The notes under the pieces: generated by a model
Told to the model about the DNA's origin: nothing
Databases searched by the model: none
Seen by the model: only the letters and a program-made list of their open reading frames with translations
NCBI RefSeq assembly: GCF_001885585.1
Contig: NZ_LSRP01000073.1
Coordinates: forward strand, 1 to 64,000
DNA: 64,000 nt
Direction: 5' to 3'
Source: Pararhizobium antarcticum
Lineage (GTDB): Bacteria > Pseudomonadota > Alphaproteobacteria > Rhizobiales > Rhizobiaceae
Made by a program: the position numbers and the translations under genes
Shown here: positions 52,097-60,220 of the stretch, one piece after another
How positions within the stretch are numbered: position 1 is the stretch's first letter
Layout: each line of letters opens with the position of its first letter

Positions 52097-53344
52097 ATGT
52101 CATCAGCGCTCGATCCGGACCTCACCGGACAGAATGACCTTCGCGGCGGCACGTCTCCATGGGGCGGCTCCACTCTGCGTCCGCGGGGAGCACCTCTCAC
52201 CCAAAGCATCAAGGCCGACGTTCTCGTGGTCGGCGGCGGCATTACCGGGTCGCTGGCGGCGCAGCATCTTTCGGCGCTCGGTCTGGATGTCTGCATCATC
52301 GATCGTGAGCAGCCGGGGCTTGGTAGCACCAATGCCAGCACGGCAATGCTGCAATGGGAGATCGATTGTCCGCTGGCGGAGCTCACCGGCTTCTATGGTT
52401 TCGACCAGGCAGCCTCCATCTACCGCCGCAGCCTTGGCGCCGTTCAGGGGCTGAGCGGTCTTGTGCAATCGCTGCAAATTCCCTGTCTGTACCGCCCACG
52501 CTCGACGCTTTACATCGCGTCCGCCGAAGGCAGCAGTACGGAACTGCTGGCGGAACATGCTCTGCGGCAGAGAGCCGGCCTGCCCGGCCAGTTTCTCGAA
52601 CATCGCGATCTGCTGGCCAATTTCGGCCTTGATCGCGCGGCGGCCATTCTGTCGCCGGGTTCGGCCGATGCCGATCCGCTGCTGCTCTCCTGGGGATTGC
52701 TTCGAGCTGCCGTCGGGCAGGGGGCTCGCCTGTTCGATGCCATGGCGACGGAGTATCATTCCTCTTCGAATGCCGTTGTCGTGGAAACCGATGGCCCCTT
52801 CGTCATTGAAGCGCGCCATGTCATCCTCGCGACGGGATATGTCATGCCGGACTTCGTCGGCAGCGCCTTACACAGCACGGCCTCGAGCTGGGCCATTGCG
52901 ACCGTGCCGCAGGAGGATCGCAACCTCTGGCCCGGCCGCGAACTGATCTGGGAAGCGTCAGAGAGCTATCTCTACGCGCGCACCACGCAGGACGGTCGCA
53001 TCATCATCGGTGGCGGCGACGACGAGACCGTCGATCCGGATGAACGGGACGCCAAATCGGGTGCAAAGGAAGCCTTCCTGATCGAAAGTCTCGGTCGGCT
53101 CTGGCCGGCAGCGGATCCGACGATCGCCTATTCCTGGTCCGGCGCCTTCGGCGAGACCGATGACGGCTTGCCGCTGATCGGACCGGTGCCGGGACATCCC
53201 CGCCTGCTGGCTGCCTATGGCTATGGCGGCAACGGCATAACCTTCAGCTTCATGGCGTCGCGCATTCTGGCCGCCCTTTGTGGCGGCCAGCGCGAGAGCT
53301 GGTTCGATGCCTTTGCGCTGGACCGCCCATCACCGCTCGGCTGA
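52097..53344 (+). CDS. FAD-dependent oxidoreductase (DAO family)
   Basis: A 415-residue flavoprotein: Rossmann GGGITGSLAAQHLSALGLDV near residues 44-63, the FAD-binding RPRSTLYIAS region and the C-terminal GYGGNGITFS motif typical of glycine/D-amino-acid oxidase relatives (GlpD/PuuB-like). ATG 52097 has AGGA at six bases; ATG 52094 is adjacent. Substrate unknown. Likely in the stress-induced transcript with the upstream transporter. Confidence 0.85.
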   Translation: MSSALDPDLTGQNDLRGGTSPWGGSTLRPRGAPLTQSIKADVLVVGGGITGSLAAQHLSALGLDVCIIDREQPGLGSTNASTAMLQWEIDCPLAELTGFYGFDQAASIYRRSLGAVQGLSGLVQSLQIPCLYRPRSTLYIASAEGSSTELLAEHALRQRAGLPGQFLEHRDLLANFGLDRAAAILSPGSADADPLLLSWGLLRAAVGQGARLFDAMATEYHSSSNAVVVETDGPFVIEARHVILATGYVMPDFVGSALHSTASSWAIATVPQEDRNLWPGRELIWEASESYLYARTTQDGRIIIGGGDDETVDPDERDAKSGAKEAFLIESLGRLWPAADPTIAYSWSGAFGETDDGLPLIGPVPGHPRLLAAYGYGGNGITFSFMASRILAALCGGQRESWFDAFALDRPSPLG

Positions 53345-53373
53345 TGCCGATCTGCTGTGGAAGGTCGGCGGTA

Positions 53374-54177
53374 TCAGCCGGCCTTGCGCGGCGAGCGTCC
53401 TTGCTCGTCGAAGAACAGGGCCTGGCTGATCAGCGCCTTGACCATATCCGGATTGAAGGGCTTGGTGACGAGGAAGGCCGGCTCCGGTTTTTCGCCGGTC
53501 AGAAGCCGTTCCGGAAAGGCGGTGATGAAAATCACCGGAAGTGTCGTCCGGGCGAGAATTTCATTGACCGCGTCGATGCCCGAACTGCCGTCCGCCAGCT
53601 GGATATCCGCAAGGATCATCTTGGGCGGCGTCCGTCGGAAAAGTTCGATCGCTTCCTTGTGGGTGCGGGCAATGCCGGTGACGTTGTGGCCGAGGCTTTT
53701 CACCATGTCCTCGATGTCCATGGCGATCAGCGGTTCGTCCTCGATGATCATGATGTCGGTCGCCACCTGGCCTGAAATGTCGTCCGAAGCCTGGCGCAGC
53801 AGGGCAGAGAGCGTTTCCCCGGAAATCTGCAGCACCTCTGCCGCTTCCTCAGCCGAGAAGCCTTCGACGGCCACCAGCAGGAAAGCCTTGCGGGCCGCGG
53901 GCGGCACGACGGCGAGATTGTCCGCGGCGCGCTGTTCCCAGCCAAAGGGCGACGTGGTTTCCGGCAGCTCGATGCGGAGGCCGTCAAAAAGCGAGCAGAA
54001 CAGCTGAAACAGGTTGACCCTGTCGTTTGATCCTTTCGGAAAAAGGCTGATATCGGCAATCAGCGCCTCGAGAGTGGCGGCGACATAGGCATCGCCGGAT
54101 GTCTGCGAGCCGGTCACCGCGCGCGAAAAACGGCGCAGATAGGGGAGATGGGCAGCAATCCGCATCGAAAGTGACAT
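53374..54177 (-). CDS. phyR: General stress response regulator PhyR
   Basis: A 267-residue anti-anti-sigma factor. The N-terminal half is a sigma-like domain that mimics EcfG (LPYLRRFSRAVTGSQTSGDAYV, then FSAEEAAEVLQISGETLSALLRQA), and the C-terminal half is a receiver (IIEDEPLIAMDI, Asp 191 in LADIQLADGSSG, Lys in FLVTKPF). When phosphorylated it sequesters NepR and frees the sigma factor. ATG 54177 follows AGGAAG. It is divergent from nepR. Confidence 0.96.
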   Translation of the reverse strand: MSLSMRIAAHLPYLRRFSRAVTGSQTSGDAYVAATLEALIADISLFPKGSNDRVNLFQLFCSLFDGLRIELPETTSPFGWEQRAADNLAVVPPAARKAFLLVAVEGFSAEEAAEVLQISGETLSALLRQASDDISGQVATDIMIIEDEPLIAMDIEDMVKSLGHNVTGIARTHKEAIELFRRTPPKMILADIQLADGSSGIDAVNEILARTTLPVIFITAFPERLLTGEKPEPAFLVTKPFNPDMVKALISQALFFDEQGRSPRKAG

Positions 54178-54357
54178 GGGGGACTTCCTTTGGTATGGTA
54201 TTGTCATGTGTGAGGGGCGCAGACGCATTCCCGAGTCGAAACTTAAGTGTGGTTTGACCATGTTTTGCCTGATATTGGAAGTTTTGATGCAGCGGGAATT
54301 GCGAGTGCCATCGTGGCCATGCGCGACGGTGTGGCGGCGTAAAAGCGAGTTTCTTCA

Positions 54358-54570
54358 ATGAGTGGACGATCAGAAAAGCCAGGCTCACCCGCAGGCCGGC
54401 AGGCAAATGCCCACGACATGCTTCAGTCCAACACCCAGATCGCATCCAAACTCAAGGCGCTCTATAGCGCCGTCGAACAGCAGCCGATCCCGGATGTATT
54501 TCTCGATCTTCTCGAGCAGCTGGATCGTGCCGAGAAAATTGATGCAGGCCTGGTCAAACCGCAGCCTTGA
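54358..54570 (+). CDS. nepR: Anti-sigma factor NepR
   Basis: A 70-residue anti-sigma factor that holds EcfG inactive. The NepR core is clear: IASKLKALYSAV, the PIPD kink and FLDLLEQLDRAEK. The Shine-Dalgarno context is weak. In related genomes ecfG follows nepR; here a terminator and a lipoprotein gene follow instead, so the sigma gene must lie elsewhere. Confidence 0.93.
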   Translation: MSGRSEKPGSPAGRQANAHDMLQSNTQIASKLKALYSAVEQQPIPDVFLDLLEQLDRAEKIDAGLVKPQP

Positions 54571-54632
54571 TCGGCCTGTGAAGGCCACTTTGGGCGCCTC
54601 GGCCGTATAAACCGCAGGATTCACAAACACAA

Positions 54633-54656
54633 AAAAACGGGCCGAGGCCCGTTTTT
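54633..54656. terminator. Bidirectional terminator after nepR
   Basis: AAAAACGGGCC (54633-54643) and GGCCCGTTTTT (54646-54656) give an 11-base-pair stem with A and T tails between converging genes. Confidence 0.88.
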
Positions 54657-54675
54657 CCGTTTGTATCGACTGTGA

Positions 54676-54924
54676 TCAGCAGGCAGCTGTGTAGCGGCGG
54701 CCATAACGGTCACGGTAGTAGCAGCGGCCCGGCTCGTTGGCGCGACCAATCAGTGCGCCGGCAACGCCGCCGACTGCAGCGCCGACCGCTGCGCCGCGAA
54801 CGTTTCCTGTGGCAACGCCACCGATGACCGCACCGGATGCAGCACCGATGCCGGCGCCACGCTCAGTTTCCGAGCAGGCGGCCAGAGGAAGGATCAGCGC
54901 GACTGCGAGCATTATCTTTTTCAT
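54676..54924 (-). CDS. Glycine-zipper lipoprotein
   Basis: An 82-residue lipoprotein: MKKIMLAVALILPLAAC signal with lipid Cys at 17, then a glycine-zipper run of alternating Gly/Ala (GAGIGAASGAVIGGVATG), and a Tyr/Arg/Cys tail. Envelope location is likely. GAGGAAAA precedes the ATG. No EcfG-type promoter seen upstream. Confidence 0.82.
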   Translation of the reverse strand: MKKIMLAVALILPLAACSETERGAGIGAASGAVIGGVATGNVRGAAVGAAVGGVAGALIGRANEPGRCYYRDRYGRRYTAAC

Positions 54925-54973
54925 TGGGGTTTTCCTCTTCAGAAGTCAGTTGTTGATGTAGGCATGCGGTGGA

Positions 54974-55129
54974 TCAGATGCGGCCCATCAGGACAAGAAT
55001 GAGCAGGATGACGACGACGAGGCCAAGGCCACCCGACGGTCCATAGCCCCAATTCCGGCTGTGTCCCCAGCTTGGCAGCGCGCCAATGAGAAGAAGTATC
55101 AAGACGACCAGCAGAATTGTACCGAGCAT
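54974..55129 (-). CDS. Small membrane protein, DUF3309-like
   Basis: A 51-residue protein of the DUF3309 pattern: MLGTILLVVLILLLIGALPSW, a WGYGPSGGLG turn and a second helix (VVVILLILVLMGRI). GGAAACA precedes ATG 55129. The minus-strand EcfG-type promoter at 55185-55209 is 56 bases upstream. Confidence 0.88.
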   Translation of the reverse strand: MLGTILLVVLILLLIGALPSWGHSRNWGYGPSGGLGLVVVILLILVLMGRI

Positions 55130-55184
55130 GGGTGTTTCCTTATTGTGTAGACGACCTATTGGTCTGACGTGTTGCCGGCAGTTA

Positions 55185-55209
55185 AACGTCCTCACTCCGA
55201 GTTTGTTCC
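55185..55209 (-). promoter_or_regulatory. EcfG-type promoter for the DUF3309 gene
   Basis: On the minus strand GGAAC (55209-55205), 16 bases, CGTT (55188-55185). Confidence 0.78.
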
Positions 55210-55283
55210 ACGCGAAAACTGCGACATATGCGAAAATTTGCACGCAGGCGTCTGGCTTCACGCGAAAGAATTCAAGGCTGTCC

Positions 55284-55308
55284 GGAACTTCCAAGCTGCA
55301 TTGCCGTT
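55284..55308 (+). promoter_or_regulatory. EcfG-type promoter for 55347
   Basis: GGAAC (55284-55288), 16 bases, CGTT (55305-55308), 38 bases before the ATG. It is back to back with the minus-strand site at 55185-55209. Confidence 0.78.
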
Positions 55309-55346
55309 TGCTTCACAAGGTAACCATTGTGCGAAGGAGCACGGCG

Positions 55347-55676
55347 ATGGAGCATGTTGCAGCAATCATGATGTTGGTGGGGTGCGGTTCGGCAGGCACC
55401 GACTGTAGCGAAATTCCAGCCCCCGCCATTGCGTTCGAAACCGTCGCCGCCTGTCGGGCGGAGCTCCAGCCGGCTCTGGACGCGGCACGCCCGCGGTTCA
55501 AGGTTACCTATGGACTATGCGAGGCGGTCGATCCGGCTTTGCTGATGGCGGACGCAACGATTGTCTGGGAAGTCACGCCCGCCGGCGAACTAACCGTCTC
55601 GGTGACCGACGAGGATGCGGAAGCCCCCCTGCTGGTCGCTGAAAAAGGTGCCCGGCCGACTGTCTATAGCAACTGA
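55347..55676 (+). CDS. Hypothetical protein with short hydrophobic N-terminus
   Basis: A 109-residue protein with no family I know. The first 12 residues are hydrophobic (MEHVAAIMMLVGCG), followed by four further cysteines in a small, mainly beta-like domain (CSEIPAPA, CRAEL, GLCEAVDP). AAGGAG precedes ATG 55347 and an EcfG-type promoter sits immediately ahead, so it is most likely real and stress-induced. Confidence 0.7.
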   Translation: MEHVAAIMMLVGCGSAGTDCSEIPAPAIAFETVAACRAELQPALDAARPRFKVTYGLCEAVDPALLMADATIVWEVTPAGELTVSVTDEDAEAPLLVAEKGARPTVYSN

Positions 55677-55777
55677 GCCGCAGAATCCGGAAGCTCAAGA
55701 CGCCGCCCGGAGCGGCCGCACCCGATGAGTTCTCCGTGCGTTGCGCGACCTAAACCGCTGCATGACAACCTCTTTTT

Positions 55778-55802
55778 GGAACAAATCAGCCTGATTTCCG
55801 TT
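55778..55802 (+). promoter_or_regulatory. EcfG-type promoter for the PRC-barrel gene
   Basis: GGAAC (55778-55782), 16 bases, CGTT (55799-55802), 83 bases before the ATG. Confidence 0.78.
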
Positions 55803-55885
55803 GTCTTGCTTCGAAGGCAGCATCTGCATGTTGGCGGATTTCTGCCCATGGCTTTCGAAAGCATGCATTCTTGAAGGAGACCATC

Positions 55886-56875
55886 ATGATCCGCACATTA
55901 TTGGCAACGACCGCGCTTGCAGCCCTTCTGACGACGGGCGCCTCTGCGCAGCAAGCCGCCACTCCCGCAGATCAAGCTGCACCATCAGTCGCGCAAAAAT
56001 CCGGAAATGTCGGATATTTTGCGGCGTCGCCGGAACAGATCCTTGCGTCGTCGGTCATCGGCAAGACCGTCTATACGGGCGCGGATGAAGAGGGCGAGGC
56101 CGTGGGTGATGTCAATGACGTGGTGATCAACGCCACCGGTGGCGCAGAGGCTCTGGTGATCGGAGTCGGCGGTTTCCTTGGCATCGGTGAAAAGGATGTT
56201 GCGGTCAATTTCGATCGCGTCTCGCTTTCTGACAGGGACGGGCAACGCATTATCGTGATTTCGGCGACGAAGGAAGAGTTGCAGGCGGCGCCGCAATTTG
56301 ACCGCGCCCCGATCATGGATGGCGTGGCGGCCACCGTTCCGGAGGATACGTCTTCCGAAGACACTGTGGCCGCACCGGGGGCGACCTCAACGGAGATGAG
56401 CGCGACAGCGCCCGCGACAGCCGAACCGCAGACGGCCGAGACGACGATCCCGACAACGGGCACGACGCCGGAAATGACCGATCCGGAAGTGCCTGCCGAT
56501 CAGGCCGCAACCACTCAAGCGACACAGTCGGAAGAACTGCAGCCGGTCGATCCGGCTTTGCTGAGTGCGGAAAAGCTGATCGGAACGTCAGTCAAGGTCG
56601 CTGACGATACGGAGATCGGCAAGATCGGCGACGTCATTCTCAGCAAGGACGGCAAGCTTGAAGCCTATGTCATCGATGTCGGTGGTTTTCTCGGTATGGG
56701 CGCCAAGCCGGTGGCCATGAACGCACAGAGCGTCCAGGTCATGGCCGATGCCGGCGGCGCGATGACGATCTATTCGCCCTTTACAAAAGAGCAACTCGAG
56801 CAGCAGCCGGCTTATGACAAGGACAGCTATGCAGCCGGCAGCACCGGCGTGATGCTCTCGGCGCCGTCAAACTGA
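55886..56875 (+). CDS. Exported protein with two PRC-barrel domains
   Basis: A 329-residue protein: signal peptide MIRTLLATTALAALLTTGASA, first PRC-barrel (ASSVIGKTVYTGADEEGEAVGDVNDVVI, VIGVGGFLGIGEKDVAV), a Thr/Ala/Glu-rich linker (about residues 155-215), second PRC-barrel (LIGTSVKVADDTEIGKIGDVIL, VIDVGGFLGMGAKPVAM). PRC-barrels are interaction domains; exported rhizobial forms are stress-linked. AAGGAGA precedes the start. Confidence 0.9.
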   Translation: MIRTLLATTALAALLTTGASAQQAATPADQAAPSVAQKSGNVGYFAASPEQILASSVIGKTVYTGADEEGEAVGDVNDVVINATGGAEALVIGVGGFLGIGEKDVAVNFDRVSLSDRDGQRIIVISATKEELQAAPQFDRAPIMDGVAATVPEDTSSEDTVAAPGATSTEMSATAPATAEPQTAETTIPTTGTTPEMTDPEVPADQAATTQATQSEELQPVDPALLSAEKLIGTSVKVADDTEIGKIGDVILSKDGKLEAYVIDVGGFLGMGAKPVAMNAQSVQVMADAGGAMTIYSPFTKEQLEQQPAYDKDSYAAGSTGVMLSAPSN

Positions 56876-56900
56876 TGATTTAAGGCACTTTGAAACGACA

Positions 56901-56928
56901 GAAGCCGGCGCGTCGAGTGCCGGCTTTC
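56901..56928 (+). terminator. Terminator after the PRC-barrel gene
   Basis: AAGCCGGC and GCCGGCTT form an 8-base-pair stem (56902-56926) followed by TCTTG; a modest T-tract. Confidence 0.7.
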
Positions 56929-56957
56929 TTGTGCGCTTTTTTCAGGCACAAGACATG

Positions 56958-56979
56958 AAAAAGGCCGCTCGAAGCGGCC
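56958..56979 (-). terminator. Terminator of the 57014 minus-strand gene
   Basis: Read on the minus strand, GGCCGCT (56979-56973), loop TCG, AGCGGCC (56969-56963), then TTTTT (56962-56958). Confidence 0.85.
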
Positions 56980-57013
56980 CGACAACAGGGTGATGCGCGA
57001 TGTCCGGTTTGTG

Positions 57014-57220
57014 TCAGTCGTCCCGGCCGCTGTCGGATTTTTCCACGGATTGCAGATCCTCGAGCAGTTTCGCAAAATCGCCATCCGTCTTGGGTGTCGA
57101 TCCGCTAAAGTAGAGGCCGCGCAAGGTCTCGCCGAAGTGCAGATTCTTATCGCGTTGCCCGGCCGGCGTCCGAAGAACCTCGGAGGCGGACTTCCAGATA
57201 TTCGACGGTGATACAGTCAT
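57014..57220 (-). CDS. Small NepR-like protein
   Basis: A 68-residue protein. Its C-terminal half lines up without gaps to the NepR at 54358-54570: LRGLY under LKALY, then F-x2-LLEDL-x3-EK under F-x2-LLEQL-x3-EK, ten identities over 33 residues. The central Pro-x-Pro-Asp of NepR is replaced by Lys-Thr-Asp-Gly. The N-terminus has PAGQRDKNLHFG. It has its own EcfG-type promoter and terminator. ATG 57235 is an alternative start. The NepR relation is a reading by eye, not a profile hit. Confidence 0.65.
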   Translation of the reverse strand: MTVSPSNIWKSASEVLRTPAGQRDKNLHFGETLRGLYFSGSTPKTDGDFAKLLEDLQSVEKSDSGRDD

Positions 57221-57252
57221 TTTACTATCTCGCATTTGCAACTTGCCCTCAC

Positions 57253-57278
57253 AACGCGTCGTCGATGTTGATAGTTCC
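57253..57278 (-). promoter_or_regulatory. EcfG-type promoter for the NepR-like gene
   Basis: On the minus strand GGAAC (57278-57274), 17 bases, CGTT (57256-57253). Confidence 0.72.
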
Positions 57279-57429
57279 ACAACAGTGGTAACCACCGCGT
57301 TTCAGAATGGGGCAAATTTCCTGTTGTTGGTTAATCATTCCTTTCATTCCACGCCCGGCGCATTCCCCGCTACAATGTGCCCAGGTTTCTCACGCGGAAA
57401 CGGCTGGTGGGTGCCGCCACGCGGAAGCG

Positions 57430-57454
57430 GGAACAATGTGTGGAAAGGCGCGTT
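57430..57454 (+). promoter_or_regulatory. EcfG-type promoter for the DUF1328 gene
   Basis: GGAAC (57430-57434), 16 bases, CGTT (57451-57454), 35 bases before the ATG. Confidence 0.78.
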
Positions 57455-57489
57455 AATCAGCATGTTCAAAATGAGTGAAGGAGAATGAA

Positions 57490-57657
57490 ATGCTGTATTA
57501 TGCTCTCGTCTTTCTCGTCGTTGCCATCATCGCCGGTGTACTCGGCTTCGGTGGCATTGCCGGTGCATCCGCTGGCATCGCGCAGATCCTGTTCTTCCTG
57601 TTCCTGGCTTTCCTGGTGATCTCGCTGATCGCGGGTCTGTTCCGCAGCCGGGTGTAA
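57490..57657 (+). CDS. DUF1328 small membrane protein
   Basis: A 55-residue protein with two hydrophobic helices separated by [14 protein letters not shown], the hallmark of DUF1328 (YtjA-like). AAGGAG precedes ATG 57490. DUF1328 genes are frequent members of stress regulons in alphaproteobacteria, matching the EcfG-type promoter here. Confidence 0.93.
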   Translation: MLYYALVFLVVAIIAGVLGFGGIAGASAGIAQILFFLFLAFLVISLIAGLFRSRV

Positions 57658-57692
57658 CAGTCAGGCATTGCTGATCAGGGATTGACAGTCAG

Positions 57693-57716
57693 GGGCGGCA
57701 TTCGTGCCGTCCTTTT
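57693..57716 (+). terminator. Terminator after the DUF1328 gene
   Basis: GGGCGGCA (57693-57700), loop TTCG, TGCCGTCC (57705-57712) with one G-T pair, then TTTT. Confidence 0.8.
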
Positions 57717-57812
57717 GCGTCCGGCCCTCTTTTTCGGACCACCGTTCTTCCGCTTGCCCGTGGCTGCTGGCTTGGCTATTCATGTTCGCAGGCGCAATAT
57801 CGGAACGGAACC

Positions 57813-58313
57813 ATGAAATCACTGGAGCTCATCGTCGAGCGCATTATTCTGTCGAGCCGCTGGCTCTTGGTGATTTTCTATCTTGGGCTTGTGGCGGCGT
57901 TGGCGCTCTACGGGTTTTCCTTTGTCTACAAGCTCATCAAGGTTGCAGGCATGGTCTTCGTCTATGACGATGCCCAGATGATCCTCGCCATGCTTGGCCT
58001 GATCGATGCAGCTCTGGTGGCAAGTCTGATCGTCATGGTGATGATTTCCGGCTACGAAAACTTCGTCAGTCGCTTCGACGAGGGTGATGGCGAAGTGTCC
58101 TTCCTCGGAAAGCTGGATTCGGGTAGCCTGAAGATCAAGGTCGCATCGTCGATCGTCGCAATCTCGTCCATTCATCTGCTGCAGATCTTCCTGAACACCA
58201 AGCAGTATACCAGCGACCAGTTGATGTGGGCGACGATCATGCATATCGCCTTTGTCGTTTCCGCCCTGATGCTGGGGTATCTGGAGCAGATCATGAACAG
58301 CCTGAAGAAATGA
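57813..58313 (+). CDS. UPF0114/YqhA (TIGR00645) membrane protein
   Basis: A 166-residue inner-membrane protein with four helices. The family marks are visible: the N-terminal ERIILSSRWLLVIFYLGL, GYENFVSRFD in the middle and KVASSIVAISSIHLLQIFL near residue 115. Function unknown. No strong Shine-Dalgarno sequence and no exact EcfG-type site were seen in front. Confidence 0.9.
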   Translation: MKSLELIVERIILSSRWLLVIFYLGLVAALALYGFSFVYKLIKVAGMVFVYDDAQMILAMLGLIDAALVASLIVMVMISGYENFVSRFDEGDGEVSFLGKLDSGSLKIKVASSIVAISSIHLLQIFLNTKQYTSDQLMWATIMHIAFVVSALMLGYLEQIMNSLKK

Positions 58314-58379
58314 CATGGCTTGCGGCCAGCGGTGCGCCATGCACTGTTGTGACGACGAATGCAAAGCGGAGACAGTAGA

Positions 58380-59633
58380 ATGAAGACGGATGTTGTGGTT
58401 CTGGGTGCCGGTATCGTCGGCCTTTCGACGGCGATCCATCTGGCCCGTCGCGGCAAATCCGTGGTGTTGCTCGACCGCCGCGGCGCCGGCGAGGAAACCT
58501 CCTTCGGCAATGCCGGTCTGATCCAGCGCGAGGGTGTCTTTCCCTATGGTTTCCCGCATGATTTCGGGGCGCTGTTTCGCTATGCGCTGAACAATACGAT
58601 CGATGCGCACTATCATGTTCGCGCGCTTCCCGGCCTCGTGCCGTTTCTCATTCGCTACTGGTGGAACTCGGGCTTCACCCAGCATCAGAACATCGCCTCC
58701 ATGTATGCGCCGCTGATCGAGAATTCGATCGCCGAGCACGCAGACCTGATCGAGGCGTCGGGTGCCGGCGACCTGATCCGCAAGGATGGCTGGATGAAGG
58801 TTTTCCGTTCCGACAAGGAGCGTGATGCGGCCTATAAGGATGCCGAAAAACTGTCCTCCACCTTCGGTGTCAACCACCAGAAGCTTTCCAGCGCCGAGAT
58901 GAAAGTGCTGGAGCCGTCGATCAAGGTTGATCTTTCCGGCGGCCTGCGCTGGACAGACCCGTGGTCGATCCGCGATCCGCACAGTCTCAACAAGACCTAT
59001 CTCATCTATTTCCAGTCGCTTGGCGGGCGTCTCGTGTCCGGCGATGCCGCCACGCTGGAGCATATCCTCGAAGGGGCCGGCTGGCGCGTCGCGACACCGG
59101 AAGGTCCGCTCGAGGCCAAGGAGGTCGTCGTGGCACTCGGCCCATGGGCCGATACGGTGACGCGCAAGCTCGGCTATCGTTTCCCGCTCGCCGTCAAGCG
59201 CGGTTACCACATGCACTATGGCATGGAGGAGGGCGCGACGCTGAACAACTGGGTGCTGGATGCCGAGAAGGGCTATTTTCTGGCGCCGATGCTGCGCGGC
59301 GTGCGCCTGACCACCGGCGCCGAATTCGCCAACCGGGATGCGCCCAAGACACCGGTTCAGTTGACGCGCGCCGAACGTGTGGCGCGCGAGTTCTTTCCGC
59401 TGGCCGAACGCCGCGACGACGAACCCTGGATGGGCGCGCGTCCCTGCACGCCGGACATGATGCCGATCATCGGCAAGGCGCCGCGCCACGAAGGTCTGTG
59501 GTTCGCCTTTGGCCACGCCCATCACGGCATGACGCTCGGACCTGTCACCGGCCGCGCACTCGCCGAGAAGATGACCGGCGAAAAAACGGTGATCGACATC
59601 AAGCCGTTCCGACCGGACCGGTTTGTCGCCTGA
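58380..59633 (+). CDS. D-amino-acid dehydrogenase-like FAD oxidoreductase
   Basis: A 417-residue flavoprotein of the DadA type: VVVLGAGIVGLSTAIHLARRGKSV Rossmann motif near the N-terminus, GEETSFGNAGLIQ, and the C-terminal FAFGHAHHGMTLGPVTGR. It would oxidise a D-amino acid (or similar amine) and feed electrons to the membrane. No large-subunit partner or alr racemase is next to it. It converges with the DUF6894 gene with no gap. Confidence 0.9.
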   Translation: MKTDVVVLGAGIVGLSTAIHLARRGKSVVLLDRRGAGEETSFGNAGLIQREGVFPYGFPHDFGALFRYALNNTIDAHYHVRALPGLVPFLIRYWWNSGFTQHQNIASMYAPLIENSIAEHADLIEASGAGDLIRKDGWMKVFRSDKERDAAYKDAEKLSSTFGVNHQKLSSAEMKVLEPSIKVDLSGGLRWTDPWSIRDPHSLNKTYLIYFQSLGGRLVSGDAATLEHILEGAGWRVATPEGPLEAKEVVVALGPWADTVTRKLGYRFPLAVKRGYHMHYGMEEGATLNNWVLDAEKGYFLAPMLRGVRLTTGAEFANRDAPKTPVQLTRAERVAREFFPLAERRDDEPWMGARPCTPDMMPIIGKAPRHEGLWFAFGHAHHGMTLGPVTGRALAEKMTGEKTVIDIKPFRPDRFVA

Positions 59634-59882
59634 TTAGCCGCGACGACCGATGAGCGCCGTGCGCTCGATGCCGCGACCGGCGGAGGCTGCAAGGATGGCG
59701 AGAAGTGCGCCATCCGGGCGGCGCACATGCACCTTGAGCGCTGTATAGTCGGCGTCACGGCCAATCCTGTCGGCGATCCGCTGCCCATAATAGAGGGCCG
59801 AGCCCTCGTCGAAATGATCGACACCTTCGTCATCGACCATCTGCTCGTCGCCAAAGAACAAATCGAAGAAATAATGTTGCAC
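59634..59882 (-). CDS. DUF6894-like small protein
   Basis: An 82-residue protein: QHYFFDLFFGDEQMVDDEG start and a VHVRRPDGALLAILAAS end, matching the DUF6894 pattern (R/H-Y-F-F-D-L...D-x-EG). It begins with GTG at 59882, as no ATG fits, with a G-rich but atypical ribosome site. Function unknown. Confidence 0.75.
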   Translation of the reverse strand: MQHYFFDLFFGDEQMVDDEGVDHFDEGSALYYGQRIADRIGRDADYTALKVHVRRPDGALLAILAASAGRGIERTALIGRRG

Positions 59883-60102
59883 CTGCCGCCCCGTCGCCCA
59901 GCGTCGCCGGAGATATCCGGCTTTTTTGACGCCCGTGCAGAAAACACCATCGCAGCGGAATGCAGGCTGAACCGGGCGTTCAGGCTGCATTCACCGAGGC
60001 GCGCGGGTGGCGGCCGTATCGACCAACATGGCATCGTCGCGCGAAAGCGTCCGGACTGTGGCAACAGCCGTCGCATCTCGGCCGTTTTTTCCTGAAAAGG
60101 AG
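59883..60102. other. Intergenic region with no gene seen
   Basis: About 220 bases between the GTG start at 59882 and the EcfG-type promoter at 60103. A weak hairpin CCGGAGATATCCGG lies near 59910. Nothing further is supported. Confidence 0.4.
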
Positions 60103-60127
60103 GGAACCAGGGCGCAGGCTGCGCGTT
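60103..60127 (+). promoter_or_regulatory. EcfG-type promoter for 60221
   Basis: GGAAC (60103-60107), 16 bases, CGTT (60124-60127), 93 bases before the ATG. Confidence 0.74.
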
Positions 60128-60220
60128 TAGAGCCAGGCTGAAAGGCGAGGGTTCGGTCTGCTGTGCCATGCGCGCAGCGAAAACACTGCCGATCGGGGCG
60201 AAGGCAGGGGGAGTATGATC

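Noticed and set aside
59585-59610. AACG-N17-GTTCC (EcfG-like on the minus strand)
   Set aside because: It lies inside the D-amino-acid dehydrogenase-like gene near its 3' end and reads into that gene's antisense strand with no target.
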